The position numbers and the translations under genes are program-made. From NCBI GenBank assembly GCA_902489145.1, contig CABTYV010000002.1:1-52395 (forward strand): a DNA stretch of 52,395 bases. Reading direction: 5' to 3'. Positions 8,729-16,975 of this stretch are shown one piece after another. The notes beneath the pieces were generated by a model. That model did no database searches. It had not been told where the DNA came from and saw only the letters and a list, made by a program, of their open reading frames with translations. The DNA comes from an uncultured Tissierellia bacterium. Its GTDB lineage: Bacteria > Bacillota > Clostridia > Tissierellales > Peptoniphilaceae. Position 1 is the stretch's first letter; each line of letters starts with the position of its first letter.

Positions 8729-9393
8729 AGGAGGCTTTGCCGGTAAATAAATTCGCCGATGCGGAAATAATGTTCCTCCAGGGCCTTCCGGGAAGCGACA
8801 AAGTCATTTTTCCGCAGGACATCCAGCAATTCTCCGTGGATGTTCGCATTCGGCCGGCGAACATAGTCCGGGCCGAAAATTTCATGCTTCAAATCCTCAT
8901 CTCCGATTTCAAAGGTTTCATCCACCTTGAGGAACATGGCCGCATTGAGCGGGCTGAGGCTCTTCCAAAGATCCACCAGTCGTTTCATATTGCCCGATTT
9001 AACGATTTCCTCATGGAATTTATCGTCGAGATCGATGACCTTCAGCCGATTCTTCTGCTCCGTATACATCTGATTGGTGATGGTTTCCATCTGGATCACC
9101 GTGTAATCATCCAGCACCCCCTTGCAAAGCTCGAGGGCCTTGATCTCCAGCATGCCGCGCAGATAAAAAATTTCATAGGCGTCCTTGGCGCTGAGATTGG
9201 CCACGCTGTAGCCAATATTTTTTTTATATTCGACAAGCGACTGGGCGGAAAGCTCCTTTAACTCTTTACTGATGCGATAGCGAGGCACGCCTAATTCTTT
9301 GGATAGTTGGAGCTCGTTGATTTTTTGTCCTAACACCAGCGAACCGTCAATAATCTGGTTGCGTAGGCGATTGTAAACGTCATTTTGAATCAT
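8725..9393 (-). CDS. GntR-family transcriptional regulator with FCD ligand domain
   Basis: A 222-residue regulator. The N-terminal winged helix (about 1-65) includes YNRLRNQIIDGSLVLGQKIN and ELSKELGVPRYRISKELKEL-like helices, typical GntR. The C-terminal helical FCD domain (about 75-215) has LRGMLEIKALEL, DDKFHEEIV with the usual Asp and His metal ligands, and HGELLDVLRKNDF followed by a conserved late His (EEHYF). FadR/LldR-type FCD regulators usually bind organic acids or amino-acid derivatives. AGGAG eight bases before the ATG at 9393 decides the start over a TTG six codons upstream. It follows the dpp-peptidase operon on the same strand and is a candidate regulator of it. Confidence 0.88.
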   Translation of the reverse strand: MIQNDVYNRLRNQIIDGSLVLGQKINELQLSKELGVPRYRISKELKELSAQSLVEYKKNIGYSVANLSAKDAYEIFYLRGMLEIKALELCKGVLDDYTVIQMETITNQMYTEQKNRLKVIDLDDKFHEEIVKSGNMKRLVDLWKSLSPLNAAMFLKVDETFEIGDEDLKHEIFGPDYVRRPNANIHGELLDVLRKNDFVASRKALEEHYFRIGEFIYRQSLL

Positions 9394-9462
9394 CGTGAAC
9401 ACTCCTATCAATGGTATAACATTCCGCCTGCTATAGTATCAATTTTTTATAACAATATCAAC

Positions 9463-9502
9463 GAAAAACCCCCATCCCAGCCTGTTTAGGGATGGGATGG
9501 GG
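9463..9502 (-). terminator. Intrinsic terminator after the M42 peptidase gene
   Basis: CCCCATCCCA (9470-9479) pairs with TGGGATGGGG (9493-9502) around a 13-base loop, followed on the minus strand by a run of five T. It closes the long dpp operon before the GntR gene, which would then need its own promoter or readthrough. Confidence 0.85.
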
Positions 9503-9528
9503 ATCGTTCGTGAAGAAGGGAAGGTGCC

Positions 9529-10617
9529 TTAGTAGCTTCGCTTGCCGAAGCAGATCTCCCGGACGCGCTTATCGTCTAGTCCTTCGATCAGCTGGCAGGC
9601 CAAGAGACAAGCATTTTTAAAATCGCTGAGCTTGGAAAGACCCAGGCAGGTATGGGCATAACGTACCGGCACACCCACGACGATGCTTGGTACCGTTTCG
9701 TTGGAAATGTGAATCGGCGCCCCATCGGTCCCGCCGCCTGCGCGTACAGCCTCCTGGCAGGGGATCCCCGCCTGATGGGCCAGATCCAAGGCGTAGCGTT
9801 GGAAACGGGGATGGGTGATCATCCGGGCATCGATATGGCGCAGCATGGGCCCTTGACCCAAAGCGGTCTGGGGATAGGCAAGGCCCGGAATCGTATCATC
9901 GGCCGGCGCGCCCTCAAAGATGATCGCAAGGTCTGCCTTGACCCGGTGGGCAATGGCGCTGGCCCCCCGGCTGCCAACCTCTTCTTGACAGCAGATGGCG
10001 CCCACCACATTGACCTGGAGGTCTTTTTCCTTCAAGGCCTCCATGACCTCCAACACGGCCGCGACGCCTAGACGGTTGTCAAAAGCCTTACCGCATAGAA
10101 GATCATGCGCTTGATCATAGGTGAAGGTCGTATCAGGGACCACCGGAGCGCCGATGGAGATCTTAAAGTCCTCCATGCACTCCTTTCGGCTGCTAGCCCC
10201 CACATCAATGAACAGTTCGCTGACCGGGGTTTTACCCCCCTCTTTATTCTTGCGGTAGTGTGGAGGGACAGAACCTACGACGCCTTTGATATATACGCCA
10301 TCCCGATTGCGCACCCGAAGAATGGCGGACACGATGCTCTCACTGTCCCACCCCCCTACCGGGAGGAAGGATAGGGTGCCATTGTCCTGGATCGAAGAAA
10401 CCATGAAGCCCACCTCGTCGCTGTGCCCTTCAATGAGCACGGTATAGGGCTTTTTGTCCCCTTTTCGACGGAGGATGGTGTTGTTGAAGCTATCCACCGA
10501 GACCGAGAGGTCTTGGATCCCTTCTAGCACCCGGTCCACCACCTCCTCCTCAAAGCCTGAGACGCCATTGGCATCGGATAAGGTCCCAATCCGCTTAACC
10601 AGTGCTTGATCCTTCAT
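9529..10617 (-). CDS. M42-family metallo-aminopeptidase (glutamyl aminopeptidase/endoglucanase M family)
   Basis: Cytosolic dinuclear zinc or cobalt aminopeptidase that releases N-terminal residues from imported peptides. The 362-residue protein carries the M42 metal and catalytic motifs in order: EGHSDEVGFMV near residue 65, KAFDNR near 180, QEEVGSRGA near 215, the metal-ligand Asp/Glu region IIFEGAPADD near 240, and AGGGTDGAPIH with PVRYAHT near 320-335. It starts immediately after the stop of the creatininase-family gene with no gap, so the two are coupled. As the last gene of the dpp operon it should act on substrates brought in by that transporter. Exact specificity cannot be read from the sequence. 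Confidence 0.92.
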   Translation of the reverse strand: MKDQALVKRIGTLSDANGVSGFEEEVVDRVLEGIQDLSVSVDSFNNTILRRKGDKKPYTVLIEGHSDEVGFMVSSIQDNGTLSFLPVGGWDSESIVSAILRVRNRDGVYIKGVVGSVPPHYRKNKEGGKTPVSELFIDVGASSRKECMEDFKISIGAPVVPDTTFTYDQAHDLLCGKAFDNRLGVAAVLEVMEALKEKDLQVNVVGAICCQEEVGSRGASAIAHRVKADLAIIFEGAPADDTIPGLAYPQTALGQGPMLRHIDARMITHPRFQRYALDLAHQAGIPCQEAVRAGGGTDGAPIHISNETVPSIVVGVPVRYAHTCLGLSKLSDFKNACLLACQLIEGLDDKRVREICFGKRSY

Positions 10618-11388
10618 TTATTGCTCCTTTGGTAGCGGCACTTGCTTGAAATCTTCCGCAAATTGAACGATATAATCGGCGGTCGTTTCGACCATTTCCT
10701 TGCCCCATGCTTCCGTTGCCTTGGAGGGATGGTCTGGTCCGATCCAACCATTGTCCGTCACGTTCGGTGTTTTACGAATAATTTCTACCGTCACCCCATT
10801 ATGCTTGACCGTTCGGAAGCCGGTGGTTTCAAAGCCCTCCGCAATGTCCTTGTAGACCAGAGGCTCATCGATGAAATCATAATCGACCAGGTCCTTGTTG
10901 ACCGCCATCACGCCGGCAGTCTCCTCGGCTCCCCCATGGCCGCCCTTCCAGGCGGGATTGAGCTCCCAAGCCATGAGCCACCAGTTGAGCATGACCACAT
11001 AAGCGCCCATCTTTTCGTATTTATAGCCCAGGCGTTCAATGGTCTTAATATTGCCTCCATGCCCGTTGAGGACGAGCAATCTTCTGGCGCCATGCTTGTA
11101 AAGCTCACCCATGACCCGGTCCAGGAGCTGGTATAAAACATCATCGCCAATATTGATGGTGCCGGGATAATCCGACAAAGAATCGCAGGCCCCATAGGGA
11201 ATGGTCGGTGCGATCAGCACATCACTTTTCTGGTCAATGCGCTCTAAAATTTTATTGGGGATCAGAAAATCGGTCCCAAGCGGCATATGCTTGCCGTGAC
11301 ATTCCGTACTGCCCACCGGAATGATCACACTGTCATGCTCTTTAAAATACTTCCCTGCCTGTACCCAGGTGATCTCTTCTAATTTCAT
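10618..11388 (-). CDS. Creatininase-family amidohydrolase
   Basis: A 256-residue metal-dependent hydrolase of the creatininase superfamily, which includes creatinine amidohydrolase, FAPy deformylase-like enzymes and the mycofactocin peptidase MftE. Visible motifs are IIPVGSTECHGKHMPLGTD with metal-binding Glu and His near residue 28, NGHGGN near 119, and GGHGGAEETAG with the catalytic Glu near 150. The substrate is unknown: the family opens cyclic or linear amides. Its place between the peptide-binding protein dppA and the M42 peptidase suggests a peptide or amino-acid amide imported by the same system. The start at 11388 has AAGGAGG nearby. Confidence 0.85.
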   Translation of the reverse strand: MKLEEITWVQAGKYFKEHDSVIIPVGSTECHGKHMPLGTDFLIPNKILERIDQKSDVLIAPTIPYGACDSLSDYPGTINIGDDVLYQLLDRVMGELYKHGARRLLVLNGHGGNIKTIERLGYKYEKMGAYVVMLNWWLMAWELNPAWKGGHGGAEETAGVMAVNKDLVDYDFIDEPLVYKDIAEGFETTGFRTVKHNGVTVEIIRKTPNVTDNGWIGPDHPSKATEAWGKEMVETTADYIVQFAEDFKQVPLPKEQ

Positions 11389-11431
11389 CCTTCCTCCTTT
11401 TTTCCTAATTCAAACGACGGTTCGGTCTTTT

Positions 11432-13006
11432 CTATTTGGCAATCTTGACCTGGTGCAATTTATGATAGCCAATCGGATCCAATACGAAGCCTTCGACCTT
11501 TTTGTTCATGCCAACAGAAATGTTGGTGTAGATGATCGGGGCGTTGTTGTCGAGCTCTCTGAGCTTGATCTGGAGCTGCTTGTAAATCTCTTTGCGGGTG
11601 GCTTCATCCGTTGTCGTACGACCCTTCATGATGAGCTCATCCACTTCCGGATCCTTCACGAAGGAGCGGTTGCCGGGCGCGCCGGTCTGGGTGGAGTGGT
11701 TCAGGGAGTAGAAGGTGTAATCGCCATCACGGGTGGAGGTGATCCAGGCGAAGTAGCCCATATCCTGTTCCCCGTCAGATGAGCGCTGGATAAAGCTGCC
11801 GAATTCCATCGGTTCTACTGCACAGTCAATGTTGACTTCCTTGAGCATGGCCTGGATGGCCTGGCAAACCTCGATCCGCTGCTGGTTATCATTGACCCAG
11901 AGGCTGGTCTTGAGGTTGGTGACACCGGCTTCCTTCAGCAATTCCTTGGCCTTTTCCGGGTTGTACTCAATGGGCTCCGGGCTATAGTAGCCAAAGACGG
12001 TCGGGGCGATGATCGAATCCGCCGCCATGCCGGAGCCGTTCATGATGGTTTCCACGATCTCCTTGCGGTTGATGGCCATGTTGATCGCCTTGCGGACGCG
12101 GACATCATCAAAGGGTTTTTTATTCATATTGAAGGAAATATAGCAGCAGGAGGAGGGGTCGGTTTCTTCGAGCGACAGATTGGGATCGTCCTTCACGGTT
12201 TGAATATAGTTGGTCGGAATATCGTAGGCGATATCGATTTCGTTGTTCTGGAGGGCAATGACCCGCTGTGCGGCCTCCGGAATGACCTTCATCATCAAAT
12301 TCTTGGTGGGCGCTTCGCCTTCAAAGTAGTCAGGGAAGGCTTCCAGCTTGATGGAGTCCCCACGCTTCCATTCGACGAACTTGTATGGGCCGGATCCGAT
12401 CGGGTTGTTGATAAAGGCCTTCTCATCCTTTTCAACGACCTTCTTGGGCACGATGGCGGCAAAGGGCACGGACAGGTTTCTTAAAATTGGCGCGTAGGGC
12501 GCTTTCAGGTTGACCTCAATCGTATCCTGATCCAGGATCTTTACATTGTCGATAAAGTCAACAATATAGGAAACAGAGGCCGAATGGATGGCCCGGTCCA
12601 GGGAGAATTTGACATCCTCGACCGTCAGATCAGAGCCATCATGGAACTTGATGCCCTTGCGAATCTTGAACTGATACTGCTTGTCATTGATCTCTTTCCA
12701 GGATTCTGCGATCTGAGGCTTGACCTCATTGGTCTTAGCATCGATCACGGTGAGGGTATCAAAGATCTGGTCACTCACCTCGACAGCCGGCGTTTCCTTG
12801 CCCTGGTGCGGGTCAAGCGAGGTGACGTCCGCCCCTTGGCCCCAGGTTAAGGTGTCCTTGTACTCGGCATTGGTGGCGGTGCTTCCCCCCTGATTTGAGC
12901 CAGATGTCTTGGAGTTTTCCGGCTTGTCCTTGGACCCGCAAGAGCAAAGCACGATGGTCAGTACGAACAGGCTCATTAAATAAGTAAACTTCTTGAACTT
13001 TTTCAT
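11432..13006 (-). CDS. dppA: Peptide/nickel-type ABC transporter substrate-binding lipoprotein
   Basis: Extracytoplasmic binding protein (SBP family 5), 524 residues. It has a lipoprotein signal peptide: basic MKKFKKF, a hydrophobic core, and the lipobox ending at Cys near residue 23 (VLCSCGS). The mature part shows family motifs TLTWGQGADVTSLDPHQG near 55, KFHDGSDLTVEDVKFSLDRA near 125 and DDVRVRKAINMAINRKEIV near 300. It captures short peptides or related compounds for the permease encoded just upstream. It is placed fifth in the transcript after dppF, and AAAAGGAG precedes its ATG. Confidence 0.92.
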   Translation of the reverse strand: MKKFKKFTYLMSLFVLTIVLCSCGSKDKPENSKTSGSNQGGSTATNAEYKDTLTWGQGADVTSLDPHQGKETPAVEVSDQIFDTLTVIDAKTNEVKPQIAESWKEINDKQYQFKIRKGIKFHDGSDLTVEDVKFSLDRAIHSASVSYIVDFIDNVKILDQDTIEVNLKAPYAPILRNLSVPFAAIVPKKVVEKDEKAFINNPIGSGPYKFVEWKRGDSIKLEAFPDYFEGEAPTKNLMMKVIPEAAQRVIALQNNEIDIAYDIPTNYIQTVKDDPNLSLEETDPSSCCYISFNMNKKPFDDVRVRKAINMAINRKEIVETIMNGSGMAADSIIAPTVFGYYSPEPIEYNPEKAKELLKEAGVTNLKTSLWVNDNQQRIEVCQAIQAMLKEVNIDCAVEPMEFGSFIQRSSDGEQDMGYFAWITSTRDGDYTFYSLNHSTQTGAPGNRSFVKDPEVDELIMKGRTTTDEATRKEIYKQLQIKLRELDNNAPIIYTNISVGMNKKVEGFVLDPIGYHKLHQVKIAK

Positions 13007-13019
13007 CAGCTTCTCCTTT

Positions 13020-13973
13020 TTAGCACTTCACGCATGCCACGAAATGATCATGGTTCACTTCTTTTAGTTCGATATTGCCCGCCTTGCACTTGGCGTCTGC
13101 GTATGGGCACCGACTGCAGAAGCGGCAACCTGGTGGCGGATCAATTGGTGATGTCACCTCCCCTTCTATTTGGACTCTATTCATTTTCCGATGTGGATCG
13201 GGAATAGGAATAGCCGATAAGAGGGCCTTGGTATAGGGGTGCATGGGTTGCTCAAAAAGTTCATGAGCATGCGCCTTTTCCACCACCTGCCCCAGATACA
13301 TAACGATGATTTCGTCGGAGATATATTTCACAACGGATAGGTCATGGGTGATAAAAAGATAAGTGAGATCCAGCTGCTTTTGCAAATCAGTCAGGAGGTT
13401 GAGGATCTGAGCCTGGATGGACACATCCAGGGCGGAGACCGGCTCGTCACAAACAATAAATTTGGGATGGACACTCAGCGCCTTGGCAATGCCGATCCGC
13501 TGGCGACGGCCGCCATCGAGCTCATGGGGATAGGCATTGATCAGCCGGGGAGCCAGGCCCACCAGGTCCATCAGCCGCCGGACCTCCTCCACCACTTCCT
13601 TGTCTTTGATCCGCCTCTTTTCCTGGACAATAAGGGGCTCTGCAATCTGTTCCATCACGGTCATGCGCGGGTTGAGCGAAGCAAAAGGATCCTGAAAGAT
13701 CATCTGCATTTGGGCCCGCATATTCTTCATCTCTTTTTTATTGAGCTTCAAAACATCCTGCCCATTAAAATGGACCGAACCAGAGGTCGGTTCATGCAAG
13801 CGGATCATGCTGCGGCCCATGGTCGATTTGCCGCATCCTGACTCGCCCACCACCCCCAGGGTGGTGCCCGCCTTGACCTCGAAGCTCACATCATCCACCG
13901 CATGGAGCAGGCCATGCGGTGTTTTAAAATATTTTTTGAGGTGCTGGACCTCGATCAACGCTTGATCACTCAT
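13020..13973 (-). CDS. dppF: Oligopeptide/dipeptide ABC transporter ATP-binding protein (DppF/OppF type)
   Basis: One of two ATPases that drive the Dpp importer. The 317 residues include Walker A GESGCGKST near residue 44, Q-loop FQDPFASLNPRMTV, a Walker B CDEPVSALDVS and the H-loop FITHDLSVV. The ABC signature is unusual: where LSGGQRQR is expected, the sequence reads ELDGGRRQRIGIAKAL, so the Ser is Asp and the Gln is Arg. The C-terminal oligopeptide-transporter extension has a four-Cys cluster (CRFCSRCPYADAKC) typical of iron-sulfur-binding OppD/F proteins. The start overlaps dppD by eight bases. Confidence 0.93.
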   Translation of the reverse strand: MSDQALIEVQHLKKYFKTPHGLLHAVDDVSFEVKAGTTLGVVGESGCGKSTMGRSMIRLHEPTSGSVHFNGQDVLKLNKKEMKNMRAQMQMIFQDPFASLNPRMTVMEQIAEPLIVQEKRRIKDKEVVEEVRRLMDLVGLAPRLINAYPHELDGGRRQRIGIAKALSVHPKFIVCDEPVSALDVSIQAQILNLLTDLQKQLDLTYLFITHDLSVVKYISDEIIVMYLGQVVEKAHAHELFEQPMHPYTKALLSAIPIPDPHRKMNRVQIEGEVTSPIDPPPGCRFCSRCPYADAKCKAGNIELKEVNHDHFVACVKC

Positions 13974-14949
13974 GTGCGCTTTCCTCCTCCTGTGTCAGGA
14001 AACAACGGCATCTATGGCTCGGAGTCAGCTCCACCGGACCCGGATTTTCCTTTTCACACCGATCGATCCGGTAGGGACAGCGATCGTAGAAATTGCAGCC
14101 TTCGGGCAATCGGGTCGGATCAGGGGGCAGGCCATTGATGGGCTGGAGACGTTTTTCATTTTGCTCCAGCTTCGGAATCGAGTTCAAAAGGCCCTTCGTA
14201 TAGGGATGGCTGGGATGATCGAAAATATCATACACGCCGCCCTCTTCTACGATCTCCCCGGCATACATAATGGCGATCCGGTCGCAGTTCTGCGCCACCA
14301 CCCCCAAATCATGGGTGATCAGGAGCATGGACGCATGGTTCTTCCGGATTAGCCGGTTGATCAAGTCCAAAATCTGGGCCTGAATGGTGACGTCCAGAGC
14401 GGTCGTGGGTTCATCAGCGATCAAGAGCCTGGGGTTGCAGGCGAGGGCAATGGAAATGACGATGCGCTGCTTCATGCCGCCCGAGAATTGGTGGGGATAA
14501 TCGTAATAGCGGTCGGCTGGAATGCCCACCATTTGAAGCATCTCCTTGGCCGCATCCTCCGCTTCCTTAACGGGAATATCGCGGTGTTCCTTAATGACCT
14601 CTGTAATCTGATCCCCCACGGTCATGACGGGGTTGAGGGAGGTCATGGGGTCCTGAAAGATCATAGAAATATCATTGCCCCGAATCTGACGAATGGTTTT
14701 TTCATCCGCAGCAAGGAGGTCCTTGTCCTGGTAGTAAATCTCCCCGCCATTGATATGGCCGGAGGGCTTGCGGATCAAGCCCATAATCGCCTTGGCCAGG
14801 GTCGTCTTACCCGCCCCCGTTTCGCCCACCAGGCCCAAAATTTCGCCTTCATGAATGGTCAGGGAGACGTCGTTGACCGCCTCGACCACTTCCTCATCAG
14901 ATTGATAGGTGACCCGCAGGTCTTTGATATCTAATAGATATTCACTCAT
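13966..14949 (-). CDS. dppD: Oligopeptide/dipeptide ABC transporter ATP-binding protein (DppD/OppD type)
   Basis: Second ATPase of the importer, 327 residues. Walker A is GETGAGKTTLAK near residue 42, the Q-loop is FQDPMTSLNPVMTV, the ABC signature FSGGMKQRIVISIAL is canonical, Walker B is LLIADEPTTALDVT, and the H-loop is ITHDLGVV. The C-terminal extension contains a Cys-bearing segment CNFYDRCPYRIDRC. With DppF carrying an altered signature, this subunit and its partner may form asymmetric ATP sites. GAGAGGTG precedes the ATG, 11 bases after the dppC stop. Confidence 0.95.
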   Translation of the reverse strand: MSEYLLDIKDLRVTYQSDEEVVEAVNDVSLTIHEGEILGLVGETGAGKTTLAKAIMGLIRKPSGHINGGEIYYQDKDLLAADEKTIRQIRGNDISMIFQDPMTSLNPVMTVGDQITEVIKEHRDIPVKEAEDAAKEMLQMVGIPADRYYDYPHQFSGGMKQRIVISIALACNPRLLIADEPTTALDVTIQAQILDLINRLIRKNHASMLLITHDLGVVAQNCDRIAIMYAGEIVEEGGVYDIFDHPSHPYTKGLLNSIPKLEQNEKRLQPINGLPPDPTRLPEGCNFYDRCPYRIDRCEKENPGPVELTPSHRCRCFLTQEEESAHE

Positions 14950-14960
14950 GACGCACCTCT

Positions 14961-15845
14961 CTAATTTTTCAGCTTGGGATCCAGGGCGTCACGGAAGCCG
15001 TCCCCAATCACATTTAAAGCCAGGATGGTCAACATGATGCCGACGCCCGGCACCACGGTGATGTGCCAGGAGTTTCGGATGTAGGTCCGGGCGTTGGAGA
15101 GCATGGCCCCCCATTCCGGTGTCGGTGGCTGGATGCCCAGGCCTAAGAAGGAAAGACCCGCGATGGAAAGAATGGCCCCGGCCACGCCCAAGGTCGCCTG
15201 AACGATCAAGGGCGCCATGGAGTTAGGGATGATGTGCTTGAAAATGATCCGCCGGTCAGAAGAACCAATCGCCCGGGCGGCTTCGATAAATTCCTGATCC
15301 TTAATGGTCAAAACCGATGCTCGGACGGTGCGGGCAAAGGTGGGGACGTAGGAGATCGCAATGGCGATCAAGACGTTGATAATGCTCGGTCCCAGGGCCG
15401 CGACGATGGCAATGGCAAAGAGCATAGAGGGGATGGCCAAAAGCACATCCATACAGCGCATGATGATATCATCCAACCGGCCACCGTAAAAACCGGAGAT
15501 GGCGCCTAAAAAGCCGCCCACGATCGTCGAGAGGAAGATCGCCACCGTGCCCATAAAGAGCGAGTAACGAATGGCCCAAATCATACGGAAAAACATATCC
15601 CGACCAAACTCATCCGTGCCAAAAATATGGGCCATGGTTGGTGCCTGAAGCCGGTTCCGCAAATTTTGTTTAATGACATAATTGTCATAAAAGCTCTGAT
15701 GGGTCACCAGATCGATCACCATGGTGCCAAGGGCTACGAGGGTCAAAATCAAGATGAAAATCAAGCCCGCTGTCGCCAGTTTATTCTTTTTAAACCGGAA
15801 CATCGCGTCGGCCCATAGGCCTCTACTTTTCTTCTTTTTCACCAT
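14961..15845 (-). CDS. dppC: Dipeptide/oligopeptide ABC transporter permease (DppC type)
   Basis: Inner permease subunit, 294 residues. A basic N-terminus (MVKKKKSRG) is followed by one membrane segment at about 25-47, a periplasm-type loop containing FGTDEFGRDMFFR (a DppC/OppC hallmark), and five further segments. The EAA loop that docks on the ATPases reads EAARAIGSSDRRIIFKHIIP near residue 188. It lies two bases after dppB and 11 before dppD, so all transporter genes are one transcript. Confidence 0.95.
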   Translation of the reverse strand: MVKKKKSRGLWADAMFRFKKNKLATAGLIFILILTLVALGTMVIDLVTHQSFYDNYVIKQNLRNRLQAPTMAHIFGTDEFGRDMFFRMIWAIRYSLFMGTVAIFLSTIVGGFLGAISGFYGGRLDDIIMRCMDVLLAIPSMLFAIAIVAALGPSIINVLIAIAISYVPTFARTVRASVLTIKDQEFIEAARAIGSSDRRIIFKHIIPNSMAPLIVQATLGVAGAILSIAGLSFLGLGIQPPTPEWGAMLSNARTYIRNSWHITVVPGVGIMLTILALNVIGDGFRDALDPKLKN

Positions 15846-15847
15846 AG

Positions 15848-16804
15848 CTAGCTCCTACTTGTTTTTTGATATTGAGACTTGATTCTGGGATCAACAAAAG
15901 CGTAGACGATATCCACGACCAGATTGACGACCGTAAACATGATGGCCAGGAAGATCACCGCCCCCAGGACCATAGGAATATCTTTAGTCTTGATCGAGTC
16001 CACCATCAGTCGGCCCAGACCCGGCCAGGAGAAGACTGTCTCGGTGAGCATGGCGCCACCTAAGAGGGCCCCAAATTGCAGGCCAACCGCTGTCACAATA
16101 GGAATGAGTGCGTTTTTCAGCATGTGACGGTAGGTGATGGCCCGCTCCGAGATCCCCTTGGATCGAGCGGTATCAATATAGTCTTGACGGATGACCTCAA
16201 GCATGGAGGAGCGCGTCATGCGGGTAATCATGGCCGCGCTGCCGGTTCCCAGAGTAAGAGCAGGCAGGATCAAGCTTTGCAGCATGGGAATAAAGCCCAC
16301 GCCCATCCCCTGAGAGGGCAGCCAGCGGAGGTTGAGGGAAAAGATGATGACTGCCAAAAGCCCAAACCAGAAGTTCGGCATGGCCACCCCAATCAAGGCC
16401 AGCACCATAAATACATTATCGGTGATCGAGTATTGTTTTTTCGCTGATATGATCCCCGATGGGATCCCGATCAGCAGGGCAATGAGGATACCCGCTAAGG
16501 CAAGAATCGCGGTGTTCGGGAATTTCTCAATCACCTGGTCCCAGACCGGCAGCTTATTCTTGTAGGAAACCCCCAGATCGCCTTTCAAAAGCCCGCCCAT
16601 ATAGCGTGCATAGCGAACCGGCAGCGGGTCGTTTAACCCCAATTCCTCTCGCTTGGCCTCCAGCGATTCCTTGGATGCCTGATCACCCAGAATGATCGCC
16701 GCCGGATCGCCTTTTGATAAGTTGAGCACGAAAAAGACGATGAAGGTGACGCCCAGCAAGACAGGGATCAGCATTAACAATCTTTTGATTATGTACTTAT
16801 ACAT
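15848..16804 (-). CDS. dppB: Dipeptide/oligopeptide ABC transporter permease (DppB type)
   Basis: Outer permease subunit, 318 residues, first gene of the operon. It starts with MYKYIIKRLLMLIPVLLGVT, the classic DppB first segment, and has six membrane segments. The cytoplasmic EAA loop is ARSKGISERAITYRHMLKNA near residue 205, and the late motif TETVFSWPGLGRLMVDSI is also canonical. AGGAGG lies ten bases before the ATG. The AT-rich 170 bases upstream, shared with the divergent DegT-like gene, must hold the operon promoter; I could not single out convincing -35 and -10 boxes. Confidence 0.95.
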   Translation of the reverse strand: MYKYIIKRLLMLIPVLLGVTFIVFFVLNLSKGDPAAIILGDQASKESLEAKREELGLNDPLPVRYARYMGGLLKGDLGVSYKNKLPVWDQVIEKFPNTAILALAGILIALLIGIPSGIISAKKQYSITDNVFMVLALIGVAMPNFWFGLLAVIIFSLNLRWLPSQGMGVGFIPMLQSLILPALTLGTGSAAMITRMTRSSMLEVIRQDYIDTARSKGISERAITYRHMLKNALIPIVTAVGLQFGALLGGAMLTETVFSWPGLGRLMVDSIKTKDIPMVLGAVIFLAIMFTVVNLVVDIVYAFVDPRIKSQYQKTSRS

Positions 16805-16975
16805 GCAAACGATTCCTCCTCTTCTAACGCAGATGCGCCGTAAATCTTTTTTTTATAGTAACACTACATTGTTTCTTTTTCAATTGTATTATTAACTATT
16901 TTTATATATTGTCGACTATTTGATTTTGAGGTATAATCCTACTATTGGGAGAAGTGGATCGAAAGGAGACGGATC

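Noticed and set aside
9529..11388. A creatinine-to-sarcosine pathway feeding glycine/sarcosine reductase
   Set aside because: The creatininase-family gene is coupled to an M42 peptidase, not to a creatinase (M24-type), so the pathway is not supported.
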